A stretch of 47,645 bases of DNA from Acidobacteriota bacterium (GTDB lineage: Bacteria > Acidobacteriota > UBA4820 > DSQY01). The translations under genes and the position numbers were made by a program. This document shows, in pieces, positions 35,866 to 44,879 of this stretch; within the stretch, counting starts at the first letter, position 1, and every line of letters begins with the position of its first letter. The stretch lies in contig JAJYCJ010000007.1 in NCBI GenBank assembly GCA_021778515.1, positions 10,498-58,142 of the forward strand, written 5' to 3'. The notes under the pieces are model-generated. The model was not told where the DNA came from, did not search any database, and saw only the letters and a list, made by a program, of their open reading frames with translations.

Positions 35866-37134
35866 ATGTCGAATATGACTAGGCCCCCTCGCGACCTGGA
35901 CTATTATCTGGGGCGAGACTTGCGATCAGAAAGGAACCGGGCGGCAGCGCTCTTCGCCCCGCACAAATCGGAGCCGTTCGGGCAGATGGTTCTGTACGGC
36001 GCGGGAAGACTGGGGAGGCTCTTGCTTGCGGGATTGACGGAAGAGGGAGTCGACGTGGTCGCCTTTTCTGACGGGGATGAGAAGTTGTGGGGTGGCCTTA
36101 TTGAGGGGAGAGAAGTTGTCCCGCCCCAGGAGGCCGCTAGGCGGTATGGCCGGGATTCAACATTCTTGGTTGCCATCTTCAACAGTCAGCACAACTATTC
36201 CCAGACATTCGAGTACCTTTGTACCCTGGGTTGCACGAGGGTAATCTCATGCCTAGCTGCCTTCTACAGATTCCCCAAGAGATTCCTGCCGTATTGGGCC
36301 GTCGACCTTCCGTACCGACTCATTGAAAATGCGAATCGCCTGAAGATGGTCTATTCATGCCTTGCGGATCAGGAATCTCGCGAGGAATTCTCGCGGGAAC
36401 TGGACTGGCGGATGGACTTGAATTTCGGCCCCTCTCCGCCCCGGTCCGTTCGTGAGCAGTACTTTCCCGATGACCTGATCGCCTGTGAATGTGAGGAAGT
36501 CTACATCGATTGTGGCGCCTATGTAGGCGATACCCTCTCGCAGTTTCTTGCCTGGTCTAAGGGACGCTTTCGAAGATATCTCGCCTTTGAGCCCGACCCT
36601 CGCAATTTCTCTTCCCTGCAATCGCTGGTCATAAACCTCCCACGCTCTCTCCGGCGGAGGATTGAGATTCGTTGCGATGCGATCAGCTCCGACTTTGCAG
36701 ATATGAGGTTCAAGGAGGTCGGGGACATTTCTTCAAGGCTGGATGAGAGTGGGGCGGTCGAGGTGAAAGCAATTCCTCTCGATTCCCTTCAAGGGTGGCT
36801 GAAGCCGACTATCATAAAGATGGATATTGAAGGGGGAGAGTTCGATGCACTGCAGGGGGCGCGCGAGATCATCCGCGACACGATGCCGGTATTGGCCGTC
36901 TGTGTCTATCATCGCCCTGACCATTTCTGGACCATACCGGAGTTGATTAGCCGCCTCTGTCCCCAATATCGCCTATATCTTAGGAGATATGCCGAGGTGC
37001 CCTGGGAACTGGTGTGCTACGGCGTCCCGCCCCACAGAGATCGAAAGGCCTCCAACGCCCGATACGACACTGGTGATGCATCGAAAAAGCGAGAAGGTCT
37101 CGGCGGGCATGCTGGAATTCATGACGAAGGCTGA
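35866..37134 (+). CDS. FkbM-family methyltransferase with N-terminal Rossmann-like domain
   Basis: VYIDCGAYVGDTLSQFL...YLAFEPDPRNFSSL...IIKMDIEGGEFDALQGA; N-terminal VLYGAGRLGRLLLAGL. Confidence 0.82.
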   Translation: MSNMTRPPRDLDYYLGRDLRSERNRAAALFAPHKSEPFGQMVLYGAGRLGRLLLAGLTEEGVDVVAFSDGDEKLWGGLIEGREVVPPQEAARRYGRDSTFLVAIFNSQHNYSQTFEYLCTLGCTRVISCLAAFYRFPKRFLPYWAVDLPYRLIENANRLKMVYSCLADQESREEFSRELDWRMDLNFGPSPPRSVREQYFPDDLIACECEEVYIDCGAYVGDTLSQFLAWSKGRFRRYLAFEPDPRNFSSLQSLVINLPRSLRRRIEIRCDAISSDFADMRFKEVGDISSRLDESGAVEVKAIPLDSLQGWLKPTIIKMDIEGGEFDALQGAREIIRDTMPVLAVCVYHRPDHFWTIPELISRLCPQYRLYLRRYAEVPWELVCYGVPPHRDRKASNARYDTGDASKKREGLGGHAGIHDEG

Positions 37135-37154
37135 GATCTAGTGGAGGCGTCCGC

Positions 37155-38234
37155 ATGAGCGGGAACACTCATGGTGCAACCCATATTGAGGCCAGGAGCT
37201 TGCGGTGCAAGGAGCGGCAGCGCCTTCAGAGTATCATCCCTCTTTCGACGCCGTTCGCCATTTACATAGACCCCGCCAATGCATGCAACTTCCATTGCAC
37301 GTTCTGCCCGACGGCGTATCCGGATCTTCTCAAAAAGGTGGGCAGACCAAAGGGCCTCATGAAAATGGAACTCTTCAGGAAGATTGTGGAGGACCTGAAG
37401 GAGTTCGACAAAAGGCTCAAAATAGCGAACCTTTACAAAGACGGTGAGCCCCTCCTGAACAGAGACTTTCCCGAAATGGTCAGATATCTCAAGGATGCAG
37501 ACGTCGTTGATAGAATCTGGACTAAGACGAACGGGGCGCTCTTGAAGCCAGAACTGAACGAGAAACTGGCCAACTGCGGGCTAGACATGATCTGCATCTC
37601 CGTTGAAGCCGTGTCAAGCGAGGGCTATAAGCAGGTGGCCGGTGCGAATATCGACTACGTGACATTCAAGCAAAACGTGCGGGACCTCTATGAAAGGACT
37701 AAGACTACCAAGCTCTATGTCAAGATAGCCGATACAGGCCTCTCCGAACTTGAAGCGCGGCAGTTCTTCGACGATTTTCAGTCCACGTGTTCCTACATTT
37801 CCATCGAAAAGCTCATGGGATGGTCCAATTCGAGCGTTAAGGATTTTAGGCTGGGAACCAGGTCAGATACCTATGATGGTCTGCCTTTAACGCCCAAGCT
37901 GGTATGCCCTTATCCCTTCTATACCCTTGCCGTCAATTTCGACGGCTCGGTCTCTCTGTGTTGCGCAGATTGGGCCCATGATACGGTGGTAGGAAACGCA
38001 GCCACCGAATCACTTCGGCAGATCTGGGAGGGAGAGAGGTTGTATGAATTCCGCAAGATGATGCTCGAGGGGAGAAGGAATTCGAATCGTGCGTGTGGAG
38101 ACTGCCACTATATTCAGGTGGCTCCGGACAACATTGATGCTCACCGTGGGGAATTGCTGGAGAGGATTAGGAGGCAACACCAGGCATCCTCTGAGATCAC
38201 GCTGCCGGATGAGGGAAGTGGCTCAAAGGAGTGA
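37155..38234 (+). CDS. Radical SAM/SPASM protein
   Basis: CNFHCTFC (CxxxCxxC), YKDGEPLLN, C-terminal Cys clusters CCADWAHDTVVGN...CGDCHY. Confidence 0.9.
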   Translation: MSGNTHGATHIEARSLRCKERQRLQSIIPLSTPFAIYIDPANACNFHCTFCPTAYPDLLKKVGRPKGLMKMELFRKIVEDLKEFDKRLKIANLYKDGEPLLNRDFPEMVRYLKDADVVDRIWTKTNGALLKPELNEKLANCGLDMICISVEAVSSEGYKQVAGANIDYVTFKQNVRDLYERTKTTKLYVKIADTGLSELEARQFFDDFQSTCSYISIEKLMGWSNSSVKDFRLGTRSDTYDGLPLTPKLVCPYPFYTLAVNFDGSVSLCCADWAHDTVVGNAATESLRQIWEGERLYEFRKMMLEGRRNSNRACGDCHYIQVAPDNIDAHRGELLERIRRQHQASSEITLPDEGSGSKE

Positions 38235-38271
38235 ACCATAAGTGGGATCCAGGCTTATGGCCGGTCGGTCG

Positions 38272-38435
38272 ATGATGTTCAATTTAGAGGAGGATGTGCT
38301 TCGAGGTTGACGTCGTCTAGCGCAGAATTCCGGGGAGAAGGAGGCCCGTGCTGGTGTAGAGGAGAGATCAGGGAATCTGTCGATTGTGATGCCCTGCTAT
38401 CGGAGACGTGTCAAGGAAGAAGGGCGGTTTTCGGC
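38272..38435 (+). pseudogene. Possible remnant of a GT2 gene 5' end
   Basis: Non-coding gap with frame ...SGNLSIVMPCYRRRVKEEGRFSA*, matching a GT2 N-terminal beta strand (LSIVMPCYNE) that is cut short. Confidence 0.3.
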
Positions 38436-38479
38436 GTGAAAGGGTTACCGGCAGAAATCGCGTCATAGAAGGTCGAACG

Positions 38480-39676
38480 ATGGACGAACCTAAGTGGGGC
38501 CGGCGAAGATGCCCTGTCTGCGGCCATGACGGGAGGGAGATTCTATATCACCAAAAGTTCTTGGAGCCAGAAGGTCAGCAATTGCTCAGCGGCTACCTGG
38601 TCTGCACCTGCCGGGTGTGCGGGATGGCGTACGCAGATCACATCCCGTCCCAAGACAGGTTCGACGCCTATTATCGCGAACGGTCCAAATACGAGTATGC
38701 AGACAGGGAAGGAGAGCCTCCCGCCCATGATGTGGCCAGATTCATGGCAGTTGCGGAAGAGATCACCGATCTGGTACCCGATAGAAACCGGCGCATCCTG
38801 GAAGTGGGCGCCTCTACGGGGGGGATGCTTCTCACGCTAAGAGACAGGGGTTATACCAACCTTCTCGGTGTTGACCCGTCGCCGATGTGCAAAGAAATCG
38901 CAGCCAGGCGGGGGATTTGGGTGGAACCATCCCTCCCTGTGGCCGTTGGCGCCGGGTCCTTCGGCCTGATTCTCCTGCTCGCTGTTCTTGAACATATCCG
39001 TGACCTTGGCCGGTTTGTCCATTCTCTTATTCCCCTGCTCTCGTCGGAAGGTGAACTGTTGATCCAGGTGCCGGATGCAATGGGCTTCCACAGATGTCCG
39101 GATGCGCCATTTCAACAGTTCAGCGCGGAACACATAAACTATTTTTCTGCGACTTCACTAGGGAACCTCCTTCGGCCCAGTGGATTTGGAGAGGTTTCTC
39201 GGCGTCAATATCAAGTGAGCGGGGGCGAGGGATGCACCTTGCCAGTGCTCGACATGATGTTTCGTTCCCTTGGACGAGGCCTTATCGCCAAAGAATTCGT
39301 TTACGATACTGAGTCAGGGCCGGCCATTAGGCGCTACATCGGCAATTCAAGGGAGATGGATGCTCACCTGAACAGAGTGCTTGAAGATATTGGGGTATCC
39401 GGCAGGAAGATCATCGTTTGGGGTGCAGGCGCGCACACGCAACGTCTACTGGCCGAGGGGCGACTGCGAGGGATTGACGTGGTGGCCTACGTCGACTCCA
39501 ATGTCCACCTGCAGCACTCAATGCTGGACGGCACTCTCATTCTCTCTCCCCGCGAGCTGCACGACCGTTCGGAGCCCATCCTTATTTCATCGAGGGCATA
39601 CCAAGAGGATATCCGGAGACAGATTCTGATCACCCTTGGACTGAAGAACGAGGTGCTCACGTTGTACGAACTATGA
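38480..39676 (+). CDS. Sugar C-methyltransferase-like protein (Zn-binding N-term, SAM domain, C-terminal Rossmann domain)
   Basis: CPVCGHDG...CRVCGMAYAD; ILEVGASTGGMLLTL; EHINYFS; IIVWGAGAHTQRLLAEG...VAYVDSN. Confidence 0.85.
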   Translation: MDEPKWGRRRCPVCGHDGREILYHQKFLEPEGQQLLSGYLVCTCRVCGMAYADHIPSQDRFDAYYRERSKYEYADREGEPPAHDVARFMAVAEEITDLVPDRNRRILEVGASTGGMLLTLRDRGYTNLLGVDPSPMCKEIAARRGIWVEPSLPVAVGAGSFGLILLLAVLEHIRDLGRFVHSLIPLLSSEGELLIQVPDAMGFHRCPDAPFQQFSAEHINYFSATSLGNLLRPSGFGEVSRRQYQVSGGEGCTLPVLDMMFRSLGRGLIAKEFVYDTESGPAIRRYIGNSREMDAHLNRVLEDIGVSGRKIIVWGAGAHTQRLLAEGRLRGIDVVAYVDSNVHLQHSMLDGTLILSPRELHDRSEPILISSRAYQEDIRRQILITLGLKNEVLTLYEL

Positions 39677-39691
39677 CAGCTGGAGGCTCGT

Positions 39692-40624
39692 GTGAAGCTG
39701 ATCAGTGTTATGACGCCTTGCTATAACGAAGAAGCTAATCTGCTGGAACTGCGCGAGCAGGTCAGGCAAGCGTTCGAGAAGCTTCAGGACGTGGAGCATG
39801 AGCACATCTTCATCGACAATTCCTCCACGGACTCGACTCCCGAAGTGTTGCGCCGCCTCGCTGCCGATGATCGCCGGGTTCGCGTCATCCTAAATAGCAG
39901 AAACTTCGGTCCAGTCCGATCCAGCTACTACGGGCTCCTGCAATGCCGAGGAGATGCCGTCATCCCAATAGCAGCAGATTTGCAGGATCCTCCGACACTC
40001 ATCCCGGACCTCATCGAACAATGGCGCAGAGGAGCCAAGAAGGTCCTCGCAGTCAAGCGAGGAAGCGACGAAGCGATGCTGATGCGCAGAATTCGGAGAC
40101 TCTATTACAGGTTGGTAAATAGATTGTCAGAGATTCCGCTCACTGAGAACTTCCACGGATTTGGACTATACGATCGATTGGTAATTGAGACGCTAAAGCA
40201 AATGAACGACCCGTATCCATACTTTCGTGGACTGATTGCCGAAATCGGCTTGGAGCAGACCATCATTGAGTTTGAACAGCCGGCCCGCAAGCGCGGCAAG
40301 AGTTCCTACAACTTTTACCGCCTGTACGACCTGGCGATGCTAGGGATCACGAGCCACAGCCGGGTCCCGCTTCGCCTGGCCACCATGATTGGCTTCCTGA
40401 TGTCGGGCCTCAGCTTCTTAGCGGGCATGGGATATCTGGTGTACAAACTGCTCTTCTGGAACGAATTCACCCTGGGCATCGCGCCCATCCTGGTGGCGGT
40501 CTTCTTCCTGGGGTCGGTCCAGCTCTTCTTTACAGGCATTCTGGGGGAGTATATCGGTTTCATCTACACCCACGTCCAGAAGCGGCCGCTGGTTATCGAG
40601 AAGGAACGCATCAACTTCGACTAG
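39692..40624 (+). CDS. Glycosyltransferase family 2 with two C-terminal TM helices (GtrB/DPM1-like)
   Basis: SVMTPCYNEEANLLEL, FIDNSSTDSTPEVL, ADLQDPP, RGKSSYNFYRLYDLAMLGITSHSRVPLRLATMIGF. Confidence 0.9.
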   Translation: MKLISVMTPCYNEEANLLELREQVRQAFEKLQDVEHEHIFIDNSSTDSTPEVLRRLAADDRRVRVILNSRNFGPVRSSYYGLLQCRGDAVIPIAADLQDPPTLIPDLIEQWRRGAKKVLAVKRGSDEAMLMRRIRRLYYRLVNRLSEIPLTENFHGFGLYDRLVIETLKQMNDPYPYFRGLIAEIGLEQTIIEFEQPARKRGKSSYNFYRLYDLAMLGITSHSRVPLRLATMIGFLMSGLSFLAGMGYLVYKLLFWNEFTLGIAPILVAVFFLGSVQLFFTGILGEYIGFIYTHVQKRPLVIEKERINFD

Positions 40625-40687
40625 AATGGGGCCGCCGCAACGGGCGCGGTGCGGTGGGGCAGGGCGGCGGGCCCGAAGGGACAGACT

Positions 40688-41773
40688 ATGGCGAGAGTGA
40701 CCCCTACGATCCGAGAGGATGCACGACTGATCGCCGAGGAGATGGCCGGCGCGCTAGCGCCACTCCAGGGTACGCGGCTGCTCGTGACGGGGGTGGGCGG
40801 ATTTCTGTGCAGTTATCTGCTCGACACCGTCGCCGCGCTGAACGACATCGCCTTCGAGCGCCCCTGCAAGCTGGTGGCGATGGACAACTTCAAGAGCGGC
40901 CTGCCCGAACGTATCGAACACTTGGGCGGGCGGAAGGACATCCAGTTTCTTCAGCACGACGTGACCCTGCCCTTTCCCGTGGAGGGGCCCTTCGAGTGGA
41001 TCGTGCATGGGGCCGGCATCGCCTCGCCCACTTTCTATCGGCGCTTCCCGCTGGAGACCATCGACGTGAACGTTGCCGGGCTGCGGAACTGCCTGGATTT
41101 GACCCGCGAGGGCACACAGGGCGTCCTCTCCATGAGCACCAGCGAGATCTACGGCGATCCGGACCCGAAGTCCGTGCCCACCAGCGAGGACTACCGCGGA
41201 TTTGTCTCGTGTACGGGCCCCCGGGCCTGCTACGATGAGTCCAAACGGCTCGGCGAGACCCTTTGCGTGGCCTACCACCGGCTGTACGGCATACCCGTCA
41301 AGATGATCCGGCCCTTCAACGTGTACGGCCCCGGCCAGCGCCTCGACGACCGGCGTATCCTCCCCGACCTCATGGCCGGAGCGCTCGCCGGTGGGCCCCT
41401 GGTGCTCCTGAGCGACGGGAAGGCCACGCGGGCGTTCTGCTACATTCGCGACGAGATCCGCGGCATGCTCTACGCCCTGATGACGGCTCCGGCCGGCGAG
41501 GCCTACAACGTGGGAAACGACCGGACGGAGGTGACCATCCGGCAGTTGGCGGAGGTGGTTTGCAAGGTTGCCCGGCCCCAGCCGCTCACCGTCGAGCTGC
41601 GGCGGAGCGAGGAGGCCGACTACCTCACGGACAACCCTCAGCGCCGCTGTCCCGACATCACGAAGCTGACCGCATGCACGCCGTGGCGGCCCCAGGTGGA
41701 CTTGGAGGAGGGGGTGGCGCGCACCCTGCGCTCCTACCGCGAGGAGGCGGGCAAGGAGTCGGCTTGGAGGTGA
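40688..41773 (+). CDS. UDP-glucuronate decarboxylase (UXS)-like SDR
   Basis: LLVTGVGGFLCSYLL, HGAGIASPTFYRRFPLETIDVNVAGLRN, MSTSEIYGDP, CYDESKRLGETLC, RPFNVYGPGQRLDDRRILPDL; adjacent to Ugd. Confidence 0.82.
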   Translation: MARVTPTIREDARLIAEEMAGALAPLQGTRLLVTGVGGFLCSYLLDTVAALNDIAFERPCKLVAMDNFKSGLPERIEHLGGRKDIQFLQHDVTLPFPVEGPFEWIVHGAGIASPTFYRRFPLETIDVNVAGLRNCLDLTREGTQGVLSMSTSEIYGDPDPKSVPTSEDYRGFVSCTGPRACYDESKRLGETLCVAYHRLYGIPVKMIRPFNVYGPGQRLDDRRILPDLMAGALAGGPLVLLSDGKATRAFCYIRDEIRGMLYALMTAPAGEAYNVGNDRTEVTIRQLAEVVCKVARPQPLTVELRRSEEADYLTDNPQRRCPDITKLTACTPWRPQVDLEEGVARTLRSYREEAGKESAWR

Positions 41774-42204
41774 CGCGCGGCGACCGGGCCTTCACCATCC
41801 GGCGGGCCGACTACGAGGCAGCGGGGGAGGGGATGAGCCATCTCTTCCTCGTGGGGGATCTGGGCCGCGACCCGCCCCATCCCTTCGTGAGGGACCCCAG
41901 ACTGGAGCTGATCCTGACCTGCTACGAGGCGGGCGATGACGGGGAGTTCCATTGGCACCCCGAAGTCACCGAATACGAGATGGTCCTCGAGGGAGAGATC
42001 GGGACGCTCGACGTGGCCTCGGGCGAGACCTGCTGGAACACGGCGGGTGACCTCATCGTGGTGCCCGCGGGAGCCTGTGTCCGCCGGCTGGTGAGGCGTC
42101 CCGTGCGAACGCTGGCCCTCAAGGTGCCCTCCGATGCCCGGAAGGTCCACTGCGCCCGGTGTGACCGCACTTGCGCGTGTCGGGTTGCACCCTTTGGAGG
42201 CTGA
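41770..42204 (+). CDS. Cupin-domain protein with Cys-rich C-terminus
   Basis: GTG start overlapping the upstream TGA; FHWHPEVTEYEMVLEGEIGTLDV...VVPAGACVRRLV; C-terminal CARCDRTCAC. Confidence 0.72.
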   Translation: MTRGDRAFTIRRADYEAAGEGMSHLFLVGDLGRDPPHPFVRDPRLELILTCYEAGDDGEFHWHPEVTEYEMVLEGEIGTLDVASGETCWNTAGDLIVVPAGACVRRLVRRPVRTLALKVPSDARKVHCARCDRTCACRVAPFGG

Positions 42205-42207
42205 GTA

Positions 42208-43563
42208 ATGCGCGTCTGCGTGGTGGGGACTGGATACGTGGGGCTCGTGACGGGGGCCTGTCTCGCCAAGGTGGGTCACCAGGTCCAGTGTGTGGATGTG
42301 CGCCCCGAGGTGGTGGAGGCGATCAACGCGGGCCGCTCGCCCATCGTGGAGCCTGGGCTTGACGACATCCTGAAGGCCGGCGTGGCCGAGGGCCACTTCC
42401 GGGCCAGCCTCTCCTTGCAGGAGGGAATGGAGGGTGCCGAGATCGTGCTCGTTGCCGTCGGCACGCCGACGACCAAGGGCGACATCGACCTGCGCTACGT
42501 GCGCGAGGCGGCGGAAGGCATCGGCCGAACCCTGGCCGGGAGCTCCGCCTACCGAGTGGTGACGGTGAAAAGCACGGTGGTGCCAGGCACCACCGACGGT
42601 CTGGTGCGGACCAGTCTGGAGACGACGAGCGGCCGCAAAGCGGGGCAGTTCGGACTCTGCATGAATCCCGAGTTCCTCCGGGAGGGGTGCGCCGTCGAGG
42701 ACTTCCTGGAGCCGGACCGCATCGTGATCGGCCAGTGGGACGAGAGGTCGGGAGACACGCTAGCGAAGATGTACTCCCCCTTCTCCTGCCCCGTTGTGCG
42801 CACCGGACTCCGCAACGCCGAACTGATCAAGTACACGGCCAACGCGCTGCTCGCCTCGATGATCTCGTTCAGCAACCAGATCGCCATGATCTGCGAGAGC
42901 CTCGACGGGGTGGACGTGGACGAGGTGTTCACGGGTGTCCACCTGGACCGCCGACTCTCGCCCGTGGTGGACGGCCGTCGGGTCCATCCCGGCCTTTTGG
43001 CCTACCTCAAGGCGGGAGCGGGCTACGGAGGGAGCTGCTTCCCGAAGGACGTGCTCGCCCTCAGACAGTTCGCGCAGGAGTGCGGGGTGCCCGCGCCGCT
43101 CCTGGAGGCGGTGATGGCCGTCAATCGGTCCCGGGCGAGCCATCTGGCGGACCTGGTGGAGGAGCCGCTAGGAGGTGCGGAGGGAAAGAAGGTGGCCGTT
43201 CTGGGGCTGACATTCAAGCCCTTCACGGACGATCTGAGGGAGTCCCCCGCGCTGGCCGCCGTCGAAGAGCTTCTGCGGCGGGGAGCCGTGGTGCGAGCCT
43301 ACGATCCCGAGGTGCCGCCCGGCCGGACCGATCCCCACCTTCCTTCCGGACTTGAACTCTTTCCCAATGCCATAGACGCGGTGCGTGAGGCGCAGGCGGT
43401 GGTGCTCGCCACGGCCTGGCCGGAGTTTCTCGGCCTGGACTGGGGGGCCGTGTGTGCCGCCATGCCGCGCCCGGTCATCGTGGACGGTCGCAACGCTCTC
43501 AAAGAGGTGCAATGGCCCCATGGTGCCCTCTACCGGCCCATCGGGCGACGAACCGAGGTGTGA
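42208..43563 (+). CDS. ugd: UDP-glucose 6-dehydrogenase
   Basis: MRVCVVGTGYVGLVTGACLAKVGHQVQCVDV, KSTVVPGTTD, NPEFLREGCAVEDFLEPDRIVIG, GAGYGGSCFPKD. Confidence 0.95.
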   Translation: MRVCVVGTGYVGLVTGACLAKVGHQVQCVDVRPEVVEAINAGRSPIVEPGLDDILKAGVAEGHFRASLSLQEGMEGAEIVLVAVGTPTTKGDIDLRYVREAAEGIGRTLAGSSAYRVVTVKSTVVPGTTDGLVRTSLETTSGRKAGQFGLCMNPEFLREGCAVEDFLEPDRIVIGQWDERSGDTLAKMYSPFSCPVVRTGLRNAELIKYTANALLASMISFSNQIAMICESLDGVDVDEVFTGVHLDRRLSPVVDGRRVHPGLLAYLKAGAGYGGSCFPKDVLALRQFAQECGVPAPLLEAVMAVNRSRASHLADLVEEPLGGAEGKKVAVLGLTFKPFTDDLRESPALAAVEELLRRGAVVRAYDPEVPPGRTDPHLPSGLELFPNAIDAVREAQAVVLATAWPEFLGLDWGAVCAAMPRPVIVDGRNALKEVQWPHGALYRPIGRRTEV

Positions 43564-43565
43564 GG

Positions 43566-44879
43566 ATGGCGTCGAAGGAAGAGCTGAAGCAACAGATCCT
43601 GGCCCTGGTGGAAGAGTACTACCGATCCGTGCACGAGCGGCCGGCTTTCGTACCGGGCAAAACCCGCATCACCTACTCGGGCCGCGTCTTTGACGACCGG
43701 GAAATGACCCAGCTCGTGAGCTCCTCGCTGGATTTCTGGCTGACCGCCGGGCCCTATGCCCGCAAGCTCGAGGCGGGGCTGGCCCTCTTCTTCGGGAGCG
43801 ATGACTTTATTCTGGTCAACTCGGGCTCCTCCGCGAACCTGCTCATGGTCGCCACGCTCTGCGCCAAGGGGCTGGAGGGCCCCCTGCCACCCCTCCGGCC
43901 GGGGGACGAAATCCTGACGCCGGCGGTGACCTTTCCGACGACGCTTACGCCCATCCTGCACAACGGGCTCGTGCCCCTCTTCGTGGACTGCGAGGTGGGC
44001 ACCTACAACGTCGATCCCGCACTCGTCGAGGCGGCCCTTGGACCGCGGACCCGCGCCCTGATGATCCCCCACACGCTGGGCAACCCATGCGATATGGCAG
44101 CCATCGTGGATTTGGCGAGGCGGAATGATCTGTGGCTCTTGGAGGACGGCTGCGATGCCCTCGGGGCCACCTTCGACGGGCGCCTTGTGGGTACCTTCGG
44201 CGCGCTCTCTTCGGTGAGCTTTTATCCCGCACACCAGATGACCATGGGCGAGGGCGGCGGCGTAGCGGTCAACGAGCCCGCCGTCAAGAAGACGCTCGTC
44301 TCGTTGAGGGACTGGGGCCGCGACTGTTGGTGTGAGCCTGGGAAATCCAACACGTGCGGCAAGCGCTTCGCGTGGCAGTCAGGCGATCTGCCCTTTGGTT
44401 ACGACCACAAGTACATCTACAGCAACCTGGGATACAACCTGAAGATCACCGATATGCAGGCCGCCATCGGCCTGGCCCAGCTCGAGAAGCTCCCCTCCTT
44501 CGTGGATCGGCGACGCCGCAACTTCGGGCGGATGCTGGCGGGCCTGCGGCCGCTGGAGGAGCGCCTGATCCTGCCGGTGGTCCACCCGTTGGCCAACCCG
44601 TCCCCCTTCGGTTTCCCCATGACGGTGCGCCAGCAGGGGCTGAGGGCGGAGCTGATCCGCCACCTGGAAGCCGCCAAAATAGAGACGCGGCTGGTCTTCG
44701 GAGGGAACATCCTGAGGCAGCCGGGCTTCCAGGGGATCCCCTGCCGCGTGCACGGCACGCTGGCAAACTCGGACCGCATCATGAACGACACGCTCTTCGT
44801 GGGCATCTACCCGGGGATCACCGACGAGATGGTGGACTACATGGTGGAGCGCATTCATGCCTTCTTCAAAGATCGCTGA
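43566..44879 (+). CDS. rfbH: CDP-4-dehydro-6-deoxyglucose-3-dehydrase (E1)
   Basis: VSFYPAHQMTMGEGG (His replaces the PLP lysine, as in RfbH/DdhC), RDWGRDCWCEPGKSNTCGKRF (Fe-S Cys pattern), LPFGYDHKYIYSNLGYNLKITDMQAAIGLAQLE. Confidence 0.94.
   Translation: MASKEELKQQILALVEEYYRSVHERPAFVPGKTRITYSGRVFDDREMTQLVSSSLDFWLTAGPYARKLEAGLALFFGSDDFILVNSGSSANLLMVATLCAKGLEGPLPPLRPGDEILTPAVTFPTTLTPILHNGLVPLFVDCEVGTYNVDPALVEAALGPRTRALMIPHTLGNPCDMAAIVDLARRNDLWLLEDGCDALGATFDGRLVGTFGALSSVSFYPAHQMTMGEGGGVAVNEPAVKKTLVSLRDWGRDCWCEPGKSNTCGKRFAWQSGDLPFGYDHKYIYSNLGYNLKITDMQAAIGLAQLEKLPSFVDRRRRNFGRMLAGLRPLEERLILPVVHPLANPSPFGFPMTVRQQGLRAELIRHLEAAKIETRLVFGGNILRQPGFQGIPCRVHGTLANSDRIMNDTLFVGIYPGITDEMVDYMVERIHAFFKDR

Noticed and set aside
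36355-37168. Minus-strand ORFs in the FkbM region
   Set aside because: Short, with no motifs, and opposite a convincing methyltransferase.
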